Shown here piece after piece: positions 63,408 through 64,000 of a stretch of 64,000 nt of DNA (position 1 is its first letter; each line of letters starts with the position of its first letter). Location: positions 1 to 64,000 of the forward strand of contig JACRCX010000051.1 of NCBI GenBank assembly GCA_016218815.1. Direction: 5' to 3'. This DNA comes from Deltaproteobacteria bacterium. GTDB lineage: Bacteria > Myxococcota_A > Polyangia > DRWM01 > JAAZOP01. The notes under the pieces are model-generated. The model was given only the letters and a program-made list of their open reading frames with translations. It was not told the DNA's origin and ran no database searches. The translations under genes and the position numbers were made by a program.

Positions 63408-64000
63408 ATGAAGACGGGTCGCCAGCCGAACGGGAGGTCGCGCGGGGTCAGCCGCACCTCGCGCGCGTCGGTGAAGCAGGGGCTCGGGGGTACCGTGACC
63501 CTCCTCGCCGCCCTGACTGTTGCCGGAGCTGCGTTCCTGTCTTGCCGGAGGAACGCGAGCGACAGCGTACGACCGACTCGACTGGCGGAGGCCGACGTGG
63601 CCTTCGTGTTGCTGCGGGAAGCGCGCATGGCCGGACCGGAACAGGTGATAGCGGCGTTTCGGTCGGTTGCACCGAATGGGCCCACGCTGGAGGTCGACCT
63701 CTCGGAGGCGGATGACGTGGCACTGCCCGACGGCGGAGCAGCCGTCGGCGGTCTCCAGCTTGAGGCCAACACCTTTCGGCTGGACAAGGACGACGTCCTG
63801 CACGTCATGCTGATGCCCATCGCAATTCCCAACAACGAGGCCGAGGGCAACGCGTCCCTGAGCCCCTCGGGCTGGAACCGCGACGACCCGTTCCCGCCGT
63901 ACAGTGCGCATCTCGCCGTCGTGTACAAGCCTGCGGCCGGCCGGACGCAGATTCAGGGGCTCCAGCACCTGACGTTTGCGCTTGCCGCCCTGGCCGAGGC
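63408..64000 (+). CDS. Membrane-anchored DUF4261-like protein, cut by window edge
   Basis: At least 197 codons, open to the last base. The start chosen is the ATG at 63408; GTG codons at about 63471 and 63495 are alternatives. A span near residues 27-46 (GTVTLLAALTVAGAAFLSC) anchors the protein. The rest is alpha/beta, with a segment VLHVMLMPIAIPNNEAE followed later by W and SAHLAVVY that resembles the DUF4261 M-P-x-P-I-P ... H-x-A-H-L pattern. Weak similarity; the C-terminus is beyond the window. Confidence 0.6.
   Translation, partial: MKTGRQPNGRSRGVSRTSRASVKQGLGGTVTLLAALTVAGAAFLSCRRNASDSVRPTRLAEADVAFVLLREARMAGPEQVIAAFRSVAPNGPTLEVDLSEADDVALPDGGAAVGGLQLEANTFRLDKDDVLHVMLMPIAIPNNEAEGNASLSPSGWNRDDPFPPYSAHLAVVYKPAAGRTQIQGLQHLTFALAALAE

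Overview
The window is about 70% G+C, dense in coding sequence and rich in GTG starts and in GTGA/ATGA stop-start overlaps. Its content points to a member of the Myxococcota (formerly Deltaproteobacteria) or a close relative: lipoproteins carrying the putative metal-binding CNGxDDDCDG repeat, Hanks-type kinases (one with an HRDVTPSN catalytic loop), a CarD regulator, a PhaR-type regulator, a sulfatase-modifying-factor (SUMF1/FGE) surface protein and many Cys-rich lipoproteins. No tRNA, rRNA, CRISPR, IS transposase or phage gene was seen.

Layout. 1-5.5 kb: edge-truncated zinc-ribbon protein, PhaR-like regulator, ECF sigma/anti-sigma pair, carD with a good sigma70 promoter, a lipoprotein. 5.5-11.6 kb: duplicated module on the minus strand, with two near-identical AAA ATPase/PD-(D/E)XK proteins, an unrecognised 657-aa protein between them, one intact XRE regulator and one XRE 3' remnant. 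11.6-20.3 kb: envelope and signalling cluster (lipoprotein, SUMF1 protein, metal-binding-motif lipoprotein, TPR membrane protein, two Ser/Thr kinases). 20.3-21.6 kb: toxin-antitoxin-like genes (HicB with a 20-codon HicA stub, PIN protein with a small partner). 21.7-31.6 kb: minus-strand MoxR-DUF58-Bat operon of eight genes. 31.8-39.7 kb: CbiX-like protein, B12-binding radical SAM protein fused to a lipoprotein-like half, SurA-like protein, CDF transporter overlapping a degenerate acetate kinase homologue, RimI, MntP. 39.8-43.6 kb: Cys-rich lipoprotein, SDR, AbiEii-like pair, Uma2 protein. 44-50 kb: start of the dcw cluster (mraZ, rsmH, ftsL-like, PASTA-PBP, murE). 50-56 kb: zinc-ribbon membrane protein, ArnT/PMT-like glycosyltransferase, lipoprotein, NtrC-type regulator, rlmN-like gene. 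56-64 kb: lipoproteins, mostly Cys-rich or TPR-like, and an edge-truncated membrane protein.

The most unusual signal is repeats inside genes. A 67-68 bp element made of two hairpins inside an outer inverted repeat occurs five times (792, 25676, 28252, 47684, 51076), each time open-frame within a different unrelated protein, where it encodes a Pro/Arg/Glu/Gly-rich segment. Several families of period-7 to period-10 tandem repeats sit between genes, and some spill into gene starts: two of them encode the N-terminus and signal-peptide core of a Bat-operon protein. Other observations worth checking are the mosaic duplication of the ATPase/nuclease module, the radical SAM/lipoprotein single frame with an internal start, and MraZ-box-like arrays on both sides of the mraZ promoter.
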